Shown here one piece after another: positions 46,523 through 53,693 of a stretch of DNA of 64,000 nt. The stretch spans positions 84,919-148,918 of the forward strand of contig JBDTEO010000020.1 in NCBI GenBank assembly GCA_039922495.1, read 5' to 3'. The notes under the pieces were generated by a model that was given only the letters and a program-made list of their open reading frames with translations, ran no database searches and was not told the origin of the DNA. Made by a program: the position numbers and the translations under genes. The DNA comes from JALYYC01 sp039922495. Its GTDB lineage: Bacteria > Chloroflexota > Dormibacteria > CF-121. Each line of letters begins with the position of its first letter. Within the stretch, counting starts at the first letter, position 1.

Positions 46523-48468
46523 GCTCCGTGGCCGCGAGCTGGGCTCCGTCGGAGACCGAGGTACACGCCAGCCGGCTCTGGCGATTCCTGAACGCCCACG
46601 GGTGCACCGGCTACGCCGACCTCTGCCAGCGGGCAACGCGGGATCCACGATGGTTCTGGGATGCGATGGTCAAGGACCTTGGGATCGTCTGGTCGGCGCC
46701 CTACGAGACGGTACTGGATACCTCGGCGGGCGTCCCCTTTACGCGTTGGTTTCTCGGCGGGCGCCTCAACGCCTACGAGTCGGCGGTGGTCCGCCACAGC
46801 CGGGCGACGCCGTCCAACCTCGCTCTCCTCGCCGAGGTCGAAAGCGGCGCCAGGAGCGAGTTGACCTATGGCGAACTGGAGGAGATGGTCGAGCGTGCCG
46901 CCGCCGGCCTTCAGGCGATCGGGGTGGGACGTGGCACCGCCGTCGGGCTTTATCTGCCACTGGTGATCGAGAATGCGGTGGCGCTACTTGCCTGCACCAA
47001 GCTCGGCGCGATCGCGGTTCCGCTCTTCTCCGGTTTCGGCGCCGAGGCGATGCAGCAGCGGCTCGGGGATGCCGAGGCCAGCGTGCTCATCACCGCCGAT
47101 GGCGCCATCCGCCGCGGACGGCCGGTCGGAATGAAGGCGATCGCCGATCAGGCCTCCGCCCGCTTGCCGGCGCTCCGCCAGATGGTCGTCGTTCGTTGTG
47201 CCGGCATCGAGGTGCCGATGACCGACGGGCGGGATCTCCGCTGGGACGACCTGATCGGCGGCGACCGGCCCCGCGTGGAAACGGCGATCATGTCACCCGA
47301 GGACCCGCTGCTGCTGCTCTATACCTCGGGGACCACCGGGCGGCCGAAGGGCACGATCCACGGGCATGCCGGCCTGCCGATCAAAGCGGGCCAGGACTGG
47401 GCGTTCGGCATGGACGTGCAGGCGGGCGACCGGATGCTCTGGGTCACCGACATGGGGTGGGTGATGGGCCCGCTGCTCGTCTTCGGCAGCCTGATGCTGG
47501 GAGCGACCGCCGTCCTCTACGACGGCGCGGCGGACTATCCCGAACCGGGACGGATCTGGGCGGTGGCGGAGCGGCAGGGAGTCACCCATCTGGGCATCTC
47601 GCCCACCCTCATCCGGGTGCTCATGGCCGCCGGGGACCGATACGGCGCGGAGCATCAGCTCGGCCGCCTACGGGTCTTTGCGTCGACCGGCGAGCCATGG
47701 ACCCCGGAAGCGTGGACCTGGCTCTTCCAGGTGGTTGGCCAGGGTCGCCGGCCCATCATCAACTACTCCGGGGGAACGGAGTGTGGGGGCGGCCTGCTCT
47801 CGGGGAATTTCCTCACACCGTGCCGTCCGGGCAGCTTCGCCGGACCTATCCCGGGCGTGGATGCCGCGGTCTACGACGACCGGGGTAAGCCGGTGGAGGG
47901 CAAGGTTGGCGAGCTGGTCGTCCGCCAGCCGTATGTCGGGATGACGCTTGGCTTCTGGAAGGATCCGGGGCGCTACCTGGAGACCTACTGGTCGCGATGG
48001 CCGGACGTCTGGGTGCATGGCGATTGGGCGCTGGTGGACGACGATGGCCTCTGGTTCATCCTGGGCCGCTCGGACGACACCATCAAAGTTGCCGGCAAGC
48101 GGGTCGGCCCGGCCGAGGTGGAAGCGGCCGCGCTCGACGGGCCTGGGGTCGTGGAGGCCGCGGCCGTCGGGGTCCCCCATCCGATGAAAGGCCAGGTGGT
48201 CGTCGTCTTCGTCGTGGGCCAGACCGGGGCCGATATCGCGGCGATTCCGGCCGAAGTTTCGGCGCGCGTCGAGCGATCACTGGGCAAGCCGTTTCGACCC
48301 GCCGCGGTCCATGTCATCCCGCGACTGCCCAAGACGCGGAACGGCAAGATTCTCCGGCGCGTGATCCGGAGCGTCTTTCTCGGCGACCCGCCTGGAGACC
48401 TTTCGTCGCTCGATGATCACGGCAGCCTCGAGGCGATCCGGGACCTCGCGCGGCATCGGCCGGCTTAG
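46519..48468 (+). CDS. AMP-forming acyl-CoA synthetase (Acs-like)
   Basis: 649 residues. ANL superfamily: ATP loop LYTSGTTGRPKGT, VFASTGEPWTPEAW, YDDRGKPVEGKVGELVVRQP, hinge LGRSDDTIKVAGKRVGP and the adenylation Lys in PKTRNGKILRR. The N-terminal Acs-type domain (RDPRWFWDAMVKDLGIVW) is present. The acetate-restricting Trp of Acs (WWQTETG) is replaced by NYSGGTECGG, so a larger acyl group is inferred. It ends the CoA-transferase operon; together they would activate and exchange CoA on one acid substrate. Confidence 0.9.
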   Translation: MSSVAASWAPSETEVHASRLWRFLNAHGCTGYADLCQRATRDPRWFWDAMVKDLGIVWSAPYETVLDTSAGVPFTRWFLGGRLNAYESAVVRHSRATPSNLALLAEVESGARSELTYGELEEMVERAAAGLQAIGVGRGTAVGLYLPLVIENAVALLACTKLGAIAVPLFSGFGAEAMQQRLGDAEASVLITADGAIRRGRPVGMKAIADQASARLPALRQMVVVRCAGIEVPMTDGRDLRWDDLIGGDRPRVETAIMSPEDPLLLLYTSGTTGRPKGTIHGHAGLPIKAGQDWAFGMDVQAGDRMLWVTDMGWVMGPLLVFGSLMLGATAVLYDGAADYPEPGRIWAVAERQGVTHLGISPTLIRVLMAAGDRYGAEHQLGRLRVFASTGEPWTPEAWTWLFQVVGQGRRPIINYSGGTECGGGLLSGNFLTPCRPGSFAGPIPGVDAAVYDDRGKPVEGKVGELVVRQPYVGMTLGFWKDPGRYLETYWSRWPDVWVHGDWALVDDDGLWFILGRSDDTIKVAGKRVGPAEVEAAALDGPGVVEAAAVGVPHPMKGQVVVVFVVGQTGADIAAIPAEVSARVERSLGKPFRPAAVHVIPRLPKTRNGKILRRVIRSVFLGDPPGDLSSLDDHGSLEAIRDLARHRPA

Positions 48469-48592
48469 CGTCGGACTTCATCCCCAAAGGACAAGCGGCG
48501 GCCGGCACGCCTTGTGGCTTGGACGTAGCGTGATGCAACGGGTGCGAAGCCATTTCGGTGGCTGGCCCGTTGTATTGGATAGAGGCACCACG

Positions 48593-48784
48593 ATGAAACC
48601 ATTGAGCGCCGAGATGGCCGCCCGCGCCTGGGAATTCGCCCAGGGCCTCGACCTCGAGGAGTACCGCAAGCTCCAGGACGAGGTGCGTACCACCTGGCCC
48701 GCGACCACGAAGTTGGAGCTGCTGGACTTTGACCGCGCCTTCCTGGCGTTTATCGCCGAGCGCTGGCTGAATAAAGCCGCCTGA
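48593..48784 (+). CDS. Small hypothetical protein
   Basis: 63 residues from ATG 48593, preceded by AGAGG. Acidic and helical in character: MKPLSAEMAARAWEFAQGLD, LEEYRKLQDEVRTTWPATTK, FDRAFLAFIAERWLNKAA. No hydrophobic segment or known motif. It has its own 124-bp upstream gap, so may be transcribed separately from the ligase operon. Codon use matches the neighbours. No function assigned. Confidence 0.55.
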   Translation: MKPLSAEMAARAWEFAQGLDLEEYRKLQDEVRTTWPATTKLELLDFDRAFLAFIAERWLNKAA

Positions 48785-48829
48785 CGCAAGCCCGCCTGAG
48801 TTCGGCCGTTACTCGCGGCAGGCCACCAG

Positions 48830-49801
48830 ATGTCTCTGAATGATGGGCTGGCGCTCATTCGCCGGCACGACTTCGAAGGCGCCCTGCCGCTGCTGGCAGC
48901 CGAGGTCCGGCAGCGCCCGGACGATGCCTACGCGTCCTATTACCTCGCTTACGCCTTCCTGGGCGCCCAGGATCCACAGCCGGCAGCCGCGCTGCTCAAG
49001 CGGATTCTGGATGCGCACCCGGACTTTACCGATGCGCGCACGCTGCTCGGCCTCGCCCGGATCCGGACGTCGGACTTCGCGGGGGCGGGCGCCGAGTACA
49101 ACGCCGTCCTGAGCCAGGATCCGAAGAATCCGGCCGCCCTCCTCGGAATCGGCATGATTCATTACTGGCGCCGCGAAACCGCGGCTGCCGAGGACTATCT
49201 CGACCGGGCGCTGCGTGCCGACCCGGGCGCGCGTGACGCAATGGTCTTCAAAGCCGACGTGCGCTTTGCGGCCGGCGACATGAGCGGCGCGATCGCGCTG
49301 CTAGAAGATGCCAGGCGGATGCGCCGGCCAGCGCTGGCCGAGCTGTCGGACCTGGAGATCGCCGACCGGCTGGTTCGCTACGAGGCGGCCCGCGAGCCGA
49401 TTCGGCGTGCTCGCGGCAGCTTTCCGGCCATGCCCGGCTGGGTTCTGGCCGTGGTTGGGGTGACGCTGGCCATGACGCTCCTGGCCGGAGCCGGACTCCC
49501 GGGCGCGTGGAGTGGCTTTAGCCACTACCAGGCGGGGAAGGTACGGCTGAGCGGCAACGACTACGCCGGCTGCGCGGCCGAGATGGAGCAGGCCGTCGAG
49601 GCCGTCCCGAATTCCCCCAAGGCCTGGGGCTACGAAGCCTACTGCTACCTGCTCGACCATGACGCCCGGGCCGGCCTCTCCGCCTGGTACACCGCGCGCA
49701 GCTACGAGCCGGGCATCACGCTCGACACCCAGGCCGATCAGCTCGCGATGCTAGCCAAAGTTCGCGAGGCCAACCTGCCACCGAAGGTGAACGCCAAATG
49801 A
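48830..49801 (+). CDS. TPR-repeat protein with one membrane helix
   Basis: 323 residues. At least four TPR-like units in residues 1-175 (DFEGALPLLAAEVRQRPDDAYASYYLA, QPAAALLKRILDAHPDF, DFAGAGAEYNAVLSQDPKN, ETAAAEDYLDRALRADPGA), a membrane helix at about 202-222 (WVLAVVGVTLAMTLLAGAG) and a further TPR-like unit outside (YAGCAAEMEQAVEAVPNSP). So the helix splits an inner and an outer repeat block. ATGA overlap with the next gene. Probably a scaffold; partner unknown. Confidence 0.8.
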   Translation: MSLNDGLALIRRHDFEGALPLLAAEVRQRPDDAYASYYLAYAFLGAQDPQPAAALLKRILDAHPDFTDARTLLGLARIRTSDFAGAGAEYNAVLSQDPKNPAALLGIGMIHYWRRETAAAEDYLDRALRADPGARDAMVFKADVRFAAGDMSGAIALLEDARRMRRPALAELSDLEIADRLVRYEAAREPIRRARGSFPAMPGWVLAVVGVTLAMTLLAGAGLPGAWSGFSHYQAGKVRLSGNDYAGCAAEMEQAVEAVPNSPKAWGYEAYCYLLDHDARAGLSAWYTARSYEPGITLDTQADQLAMLAKVREANLPPKVNAK

Positions 49802-50655
49802 GTGGGGGCTTGGATCCGATCCAGGAAAATCTGCCGTTCGACGTGCCGGCCGGCCCCAAACCGGTGGCACCGCAGGCCGGTGGCGCGACGGTGATTCCCC
49901 TACCGTCGTCTTCGGTGACGACCGATGAGCTGCCGCCGTCCATTTACGAGGAGGCCTGGCGGCGACTTCGCGCGCTGCCCTGGAGGCAATGGCGCAGCCG
50001 GACCGTCCCGGTTGTCCGATCCGGGGTCGAGCAGGTCGGCAGCATGGCGCGCGTCGCGGTCACCCGGGGCACGCCCTATACGGTTAAGTTAGCCCGGGCG
50101 ACGACGCAGGTCACCCTGATCCGTGCCTTTCCCCTCTTGCTGGTCCGCACCATCCACCTCTTCGGGTTTCCCGCCGTGGTGCTGCGGACCGCCATCCAGG
50201 CCACGGTGGCGCACCGTCTCGGGTTGCTGATCGACGAAGTTGCCTTCTTCTCGCTTGACGACCCTGCGGGCTACACGGTCTACGAAGCCCCGAACCGCCT
50301 CGGGAGCGCCCTTGCGGTTGCGTATCTGCCGACGCTGGTGCTCTTCATTCTGGCGCTGATCTGCCTGGCGCCGGCACTCACGCCTCGCGCCGTCCTACAC
50401 CTCCCGATGACCTGGCTGACGTGGATCCAGCTCTGGCTCGGCTTCGCGTTCGCCACCCACGCGCTCCCGGCCTACGAGGAAGCGGGTCCGGTTGCCGAGC
50501 AAGCGCGGGTGGGGGTTGCCCAGGCCGATCCGGTCGCCGTTTTCTGGGTCATTCCGGCGCAGGCCGTCGCCCTGGTGAGCCGCTTCGGCGGCATCGCCCC
50601 GGCGATCGCCGGCGTCCTGATCGGCTGGTGGCTGGCCGCCGCCCTCTTCCGGTAA
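49798..50655 (+). CDS. Hypothetical membrane protein coupled to the TPR protein
   Basis: 285 residues. Polar Pro-rich N-terminus (1-60), amphipathic middle, then membrane segments at about 105-135 (LIRAFPLLLVRTIHLFGFPAVV), 180-200 (LAVAYLPTLVLFILALICLAPAL), 215-235 and 255-283 (GIAPAIAGVLIGWWLAAALF). LGFAFATHALPAYEEAGP is a distinctive loop. I do not recognise the family. Translationally coupled to the TPR protein by ATGA, so the two probably act together at the membrane. Confidence 0.7.
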   Translation: MSGGLDPIQENLPFDVPAGPKPVAPQAGGATVIPLPSSSVTTDELPPSIYEEAWRRLRALPWRQWRSRTVPVVRSGVEQVGSMARVAVTRGTPYTVKLARATTQVTLIRAFPLLLVRTIHLFGFPAVVLRTAIQATVAHRLGLLIDEVAFFSLDDPAGYTVYEAPNRLGSALAVAYLPTLVLFILALICLAPALTPRAVLHLPMTWLTWIQLWLGFAFATHALPAYEEAGPVAEQARVGVAQADPVAVFWVIPAQAVALVSRFGGIAPAIAGVLIGWWLAAALFR

Positions 50656-50700
50656 GCGGGACCTCAGCAGTCCGCCGGGTTTCCTGTACGCTTCAAAACG

Positions 50701-51264
50701 GTGGTTCGACTGGTTGCGCGGCTCCTCGCCGCCGGGCTGGGGCTGGCGTCGCTGGCTGGGTGTGGCACGGCCTTGGACCAGCAGCCGCCACTCCAGGCTT
50801 CGCCTTCATCGAGTGCCTGCCAGACCGGTCAGGTCTACCAGCACGCGACGCTCGGTTACCGGCTCTGTTTCCCCAACGGGTGGGCCACGCGCGACTACAC
50901 CGCTGAGCCTGGCTCCGGCGGCGCCCTGAGCGTGGTTGCCTTCGGACCACCGTCGAGTGTGCCGACGCACGTCCTGACCCAGACCGGGTTCCAGCCGCCC
51001 GTCGAGGTCCGGGTGGTCGCAGGTCCGAAAGCCGCGGTGGAGGCCAGCCTGACCCAGTCCAATCAGGTCAGCCAGACCCAGATCGCCGGTGTCGCGGCCG
51101 ACCGCATCGACGTCACCGAATCCGGGCCGGCGGCCGGAGCCGTATACATCGTGTTCGAGCACCAGGCGAATACCCTGGTGATCGAGAAGGCGCCTGGTTC
51201 GAGCTACACGACCGAGTTCGACGCGATCGTCCGGTCGTTCAGCTTTTCCTCGGCGACCGGCTAG
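50701..51264 (+). CDS. Putative lipoprotein
   Basis: 187 residues, GTG start. Signal peptide MVRLVARLLAAGLGLASLAGC with a lipobox LAGC (Cys21), then a Ser/Pro/Gln-rich linker and a domain starting YQHATLGYRLCFPNGWATRDYT, which resembles the LpqN/PsbP-like 'GYxFxxPxGW' pattern of actinobacterial lipoproteins. Two Cys (about 40 and 57) may form a disulfide. Exported and membrane-anchored; role unknown. Follows the TPR/membrane pair by 45 bp. Confidence 0.75.
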   Translation: MVRLVARLLAAGLGLASLAGCGTALDQQPPLQASPSSSACQTGQVYQHATLGYRLCFPNGWATRDYTAEPGSGGALSVVAFGPPSSVPTHVLTQTGFQPPVEVRVVAGPKAAVEASLTQSNQVSQTQIAGVAADRIDVTESGPAAGAVYIVFEHQANTLVIEKAPGSSYTTEFDAIVRSFSFSSATG

Positions 51265-51277
51265 CGCGTCAGAGCGC

Positions 51278-51291
51278 CCGGCTCCGGCCGG
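51278..51291. terminator. Possible shared hairpin after lipoprotein and tmRNA genes
   Basis: CCGGCTCCGGCCGG can form a 5-bp CCGGC/GCCGG hairpin between the ends of the convergent lipoprotein gene and tmRNA. No T-tract on either strand, so the call is weak. Confidence 0.25.
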
Positions 51292-51292
51292 C

Positions 51293-51657
51293 TGGTGGAG
51301 GCGGCGAGAATCGAACTCGCGTCCGAAGCAGCGTCCCGCAAGACATCTACGAGCGTAGTCCCGGATTTCATCTCGCCGAAACGGCTCCCATGAGACCGGA
51401 TCCGTTACGGCCAGTCGCGGTGGAAAGTCCCCCCGGCGGCCGCGACGCCCGCCGGAAGCGATTCAGCTGATTTTCCGCCGGTGACCGCTCCTGCTGACCC
51501 AGAACGGACCGGCGCCGGGGCGAACCCCGGGTGACTTAGCTACTTACGCAGCGTAAGCCAGTTCGCGATTGGCGTTTATAGCCTTGCCGCTTTTACGTGC
51601 TCGGCGACACGGCTCGCCATCTTGCAGACCACTACCCCGTCGAGACCTGGCGCCCCC
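51293..51657 (-). ncRNA. ssrA: tmRNA (SsrA)
   Basis: 365 nt. The tRNA-like ends pair as GGGGGCG with CGCCTCC (one G-U), the 5' end continues CCAGGTCTCGACGGGG and the 3' end has GACGCGAGTTCGATTCTCGCCGCC and an encoded CCA (51293-51295). The tag frame (51544-51588) reads GKAINANRELAYAA followed by TAA; the Gly-Lys opening matches the resume point used in Bacillus. The rest folds into pseudoknot-rich GC stretches. It tags stalled nascent chains for proteolysis together with SmpB, encoded 177 bp away on the same strand. Confidence 0.96.
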
Positions 51658-51679
51658 GCCAGCCCGCTGGAGCAGAGTA

Positions 51680-51685
51680 ATCATA
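51680..51685 (-). promoter_or_regulatory. Candidate -10 box of ssrA
   Basis: TATGAT on the minus strand, 22 bases before the mature tmRNA 5' end, consistent with a short precursor trimmed by RNase P. No convincing -35 is seen 17 bp further up. The rest of the 177-bp gap to smpB shows no gene. Confidence 0.4.
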
Positions 51686-51834
51686 CCCCGACACGCGCCG
51701 CAGGCGAGCTTTCGCGTAGGCCGGGTGAGCGAGCCCGCAGGGCGAGCCGCGCATGAGCCGCTGGACGGCGCCACGGTGCGTACAGTCACCTCGACAGAAG
51801 ACTCACCGAAGACTCGCTTGCTTAAGGGCCAACA

Positions 51835-52308
51835 TCAAGCCCGGACTTTGCTGGCGCGGTCCATTTCGCGCCGCGCATCTTTGGCGGCGATCGACTCGCG
51901 CTTGTCGTAGAGCCGCTTGCCCTTCGCCAGGCCGATCTCGAGCTTCACACGATTTCGCAGCCAGTAGAGCCGGAGCGGGACCATGGTCAGCCCTTTCTGC
52001 TTGATCGTGATCCCGAGCCGAATGATCTCGGCGCGATGGAGCAACAGCTTGCGTTCCCGCTTCGCCTCGTGGTTGCTGCTGTGGCCGCGTTCGTACGGGC
52101 TGATGTGGACATTGACCAGAAATGCCTCGGCCCCTTTGATTGCGACATAACCCTCGCGGAGGTTGGCGCCCCCTTCACGCAACGACTTGATCTCGGTGCC
52201 CTGCAGCTCGATGCCGGCCTCGATGGTTTCCGTGATGAAGTAGTTGTGGTATGCCGCCCGGTTGTTGGCGATCGTCGGATCGGTGTCCGCCTTCGCCCGT
52301 GGGCTCAT
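51835..52308 (-). CDS. smpB: SsrA-binding protein SmpB
   Basis: 157 residues. IANNRAAYHNYFITETIEAGIELQGTEIKSLREG, HISPYERGHSSNHEAKRERKLLLHR and the C-terminal GLAKGKRLYDKRESIAAKDARRE are all SmpB signatures. Binds tmRNA and places it in the A site of stalled ribosomes. ATG in an ATGA overlap with fmt's stop. tmRNA lies directly downstream. Confidence 0.97.
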   Translation of the reverse strand: MSPRAKADTDPTIANNRAAYHNYFITETIEAGIELQGTEIKSLREGGANLREGYVAIKGAEAFLVNVHISPYERGHSSNHEAKRERKLLLHRAEIIRLGITIKQKGLTMVPLRLYWLRNRVKLEIGLAKGKRLYDKRESIAAKDARREMDRASKVRA

Positions 52309-53180
52309 CGACGTCCCCGTGTCCAGGCGGCCGCGCTCATCGGACGGCCCCCGGCCGGCTGCACCTCGTCAATCACGTAGGTGCCATCGACGGTTTCCAC
52401 CGCCAGCCCGTCGCCACCGGCGCTATTCGGCAGGTGCCCGGCAAGGAGCTTCACCGAGGCGCTGTTCACCGTGATCCAGCAGCCGGGCTGCGGGGTCAGG
52501 GCGCGGACGCGTCGGTCGATCTCAATTGCGGACATGGTCTGCGGATCCAGCTTGCCATCTTCGGAGGTAAGGCGGCGCGCGTAAGTGGCGCCGTCGGCCG
52601 GCTGCGGCACCGGTTCGACGGAACCGTTCGCCAGGCGCGGCAGCGTGGCGACCAACAAGTCGGCACCGTGCTCGGCCAGTCGTGACTCGAGCGAGCGAGC
52701 AGTCTCATCCGGTGCGATTCGCGTCGCGTCCTGCGTGAGGATCGGGCCGGTGTCGAGACCGGCATCCATTTGCATGATCGTGACGCCGGTCTGCGAATCC
52801 CCGGAGAGGATCGCCCAGACAATCGGGGCGGCGCCGCGGTGGCGCGGCAGCAGCGAGGCATGCACGTTCACGGTGCCAAGGCGCGGAACCGCGAGCAGCG
52901 GCGGCGGAATGATCTGGCCGTAGGCGACCACCACATGCAGGTCGGCGCCCACCTTGCGGATGGGGTCGATGGCGGCCCGGTCCTTGATCCGTTGCGGCTG
53001 GAAGACTTCGAGGCCGAGCTCCCTCGCGGCAAGCTTGACTGGGGAGCTGAGCGTCCGAAGGCCCCGCCCGGCGGGTCGGTCCGGCTGGGTCACGACGAGC
53101 GGAACCATGTGTCCGGCCGCAACCAGCCGGCGCAGGCTCGGAACGGCAAAGGCCGCCGTCCCGGCGAAGACGATCCGCAG
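52305..53180 (-). CDS. fmt: Methionyl-tRNA formyltransferase (apparent CTG start)
   Basis: About 291 residues. Formylates initiator Met-tRNA. Catalytic Asn, His and Asp are in TVNVHASLLPRHRGAAPI and MDAGLDTGPIL. The first ATG (53108) would lose the N-terminal Rossmann strand; upstream the same frame reads RIVFAGTAAFAVPSLRRL, an excellent Fmt N-terminus, beginning right after a CTG at 53180-53178. No ATG, GTG or TTG exists between that CTG and the def stop 1 base before it. I therefore annotate CTG initiation. Sits between def and smpB. Confidence 0.93.
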   Translation of the reverse strand: MRIVFAGTAAFAVPSLRRLVAAGHMVPLVVTQPDRPAGRGLRTLSSPVKLAARELGLEVFQPQRIKDRAAIDPIRKVGADLHVVVAYGQIIPPPLLAVPRLGTVNVHASLLPRHRGAAPIVWAILSGDSQTGVTIMQMDAGLDTGPILTQDATRIAPDETARSLESRLAEHGADLLVATLPRLANGSVEPVPQPADGATYARRLTSEDGKLDPQTMSAIEIDRRVRALTPQPGCWITVNSASVKLLAGHLPNSAGGDGLAVETVDGTYVIDEVQPAGGRPMSAAAWTRGRR

Positions 53181-53181
53181 G

Positions 53182-53685
53182 CTAGGCGCCGACGAGCTCC
53201 GCTTCTTTCTCCTCTTCCTGCGGCTCGACCTTGCGCAGGGTCTCGAGGCTGGTCAAGCGGTCCGTAAATAGGATGCCGTCGAGGTGATCGATTTCGTGCT
53301 GGATGGCGCGCGCAAGCAAGCCATCACCCTTGATCTTGACCGGTTTGCCGTGGCGGTTCAGGCCGCGGGCGACCACCTGCATGTGGCGCTTCACCTCGCC
53401 GACGTACCCGGGCACCGACAGGCAGCCTTCCATGCCGACCTGCTCGCCTTCCCACTTGACCATCTCCGGGTTCACCAGGGTGTGCAGATTCGTGTCCGTC
53501 TTGATCACGACCACCCGCAGGCCGACCCCAACCTGCGGCGCGGCCAGGCCCACGCCCGGCGCCGCCACCATGGTGTCGACCATGTCATCGATCAGTTGCC
53601 GGATGCCGCTGTCGACGCGCGACACCCGCTTCGCCTTCTGGCGAAGAATGGGCGCTTCCTGGGTCAGGATTGAAAGGACAGCCAT
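53182..53685 (-). CDS. def: Peptide deformylase
   Basis: 167 residues from ATG 53685 (MAVLSILTQEAP). The three metal-site motifs are intact: GVGLAAPQVG, EGCLSVPG and QHEIDHLDG. Removes the N-formyl group that Fmt adds; the two genes are adjacent as in most bacteria. A Glu-rich C-terminal tail (VEPQEEEKEAELVGA) is typical. The preceding gene is priA, 8 bp away. Confidence 0.97.
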   Translation of the reverse strand: MAVLSILTQEAPILRQKAKRVSRVDSGIRQLIDDMVDTMVAAPGVGLAAPQVGVGLRVVVIKTDTNLHTLVNPEMVKWEGEQVGMEGCLSVPGYVGEVKRHMQVVARGLNRHGKPVKIKGDGLLARAIQHEIDHLDGILFTDRLTSLETLRKVEPQEEEKEAELVGA

Positions 53686-53693
53686 GGTTTGCG

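Noticed and set aside
46155..47888. Plus-strand frame of 577 codons overlapping the CoA-transferase beta subunit and ligase
   Set aside because: It is frame +1 of two well-supported genes and is Arg/Gly-rich noise.
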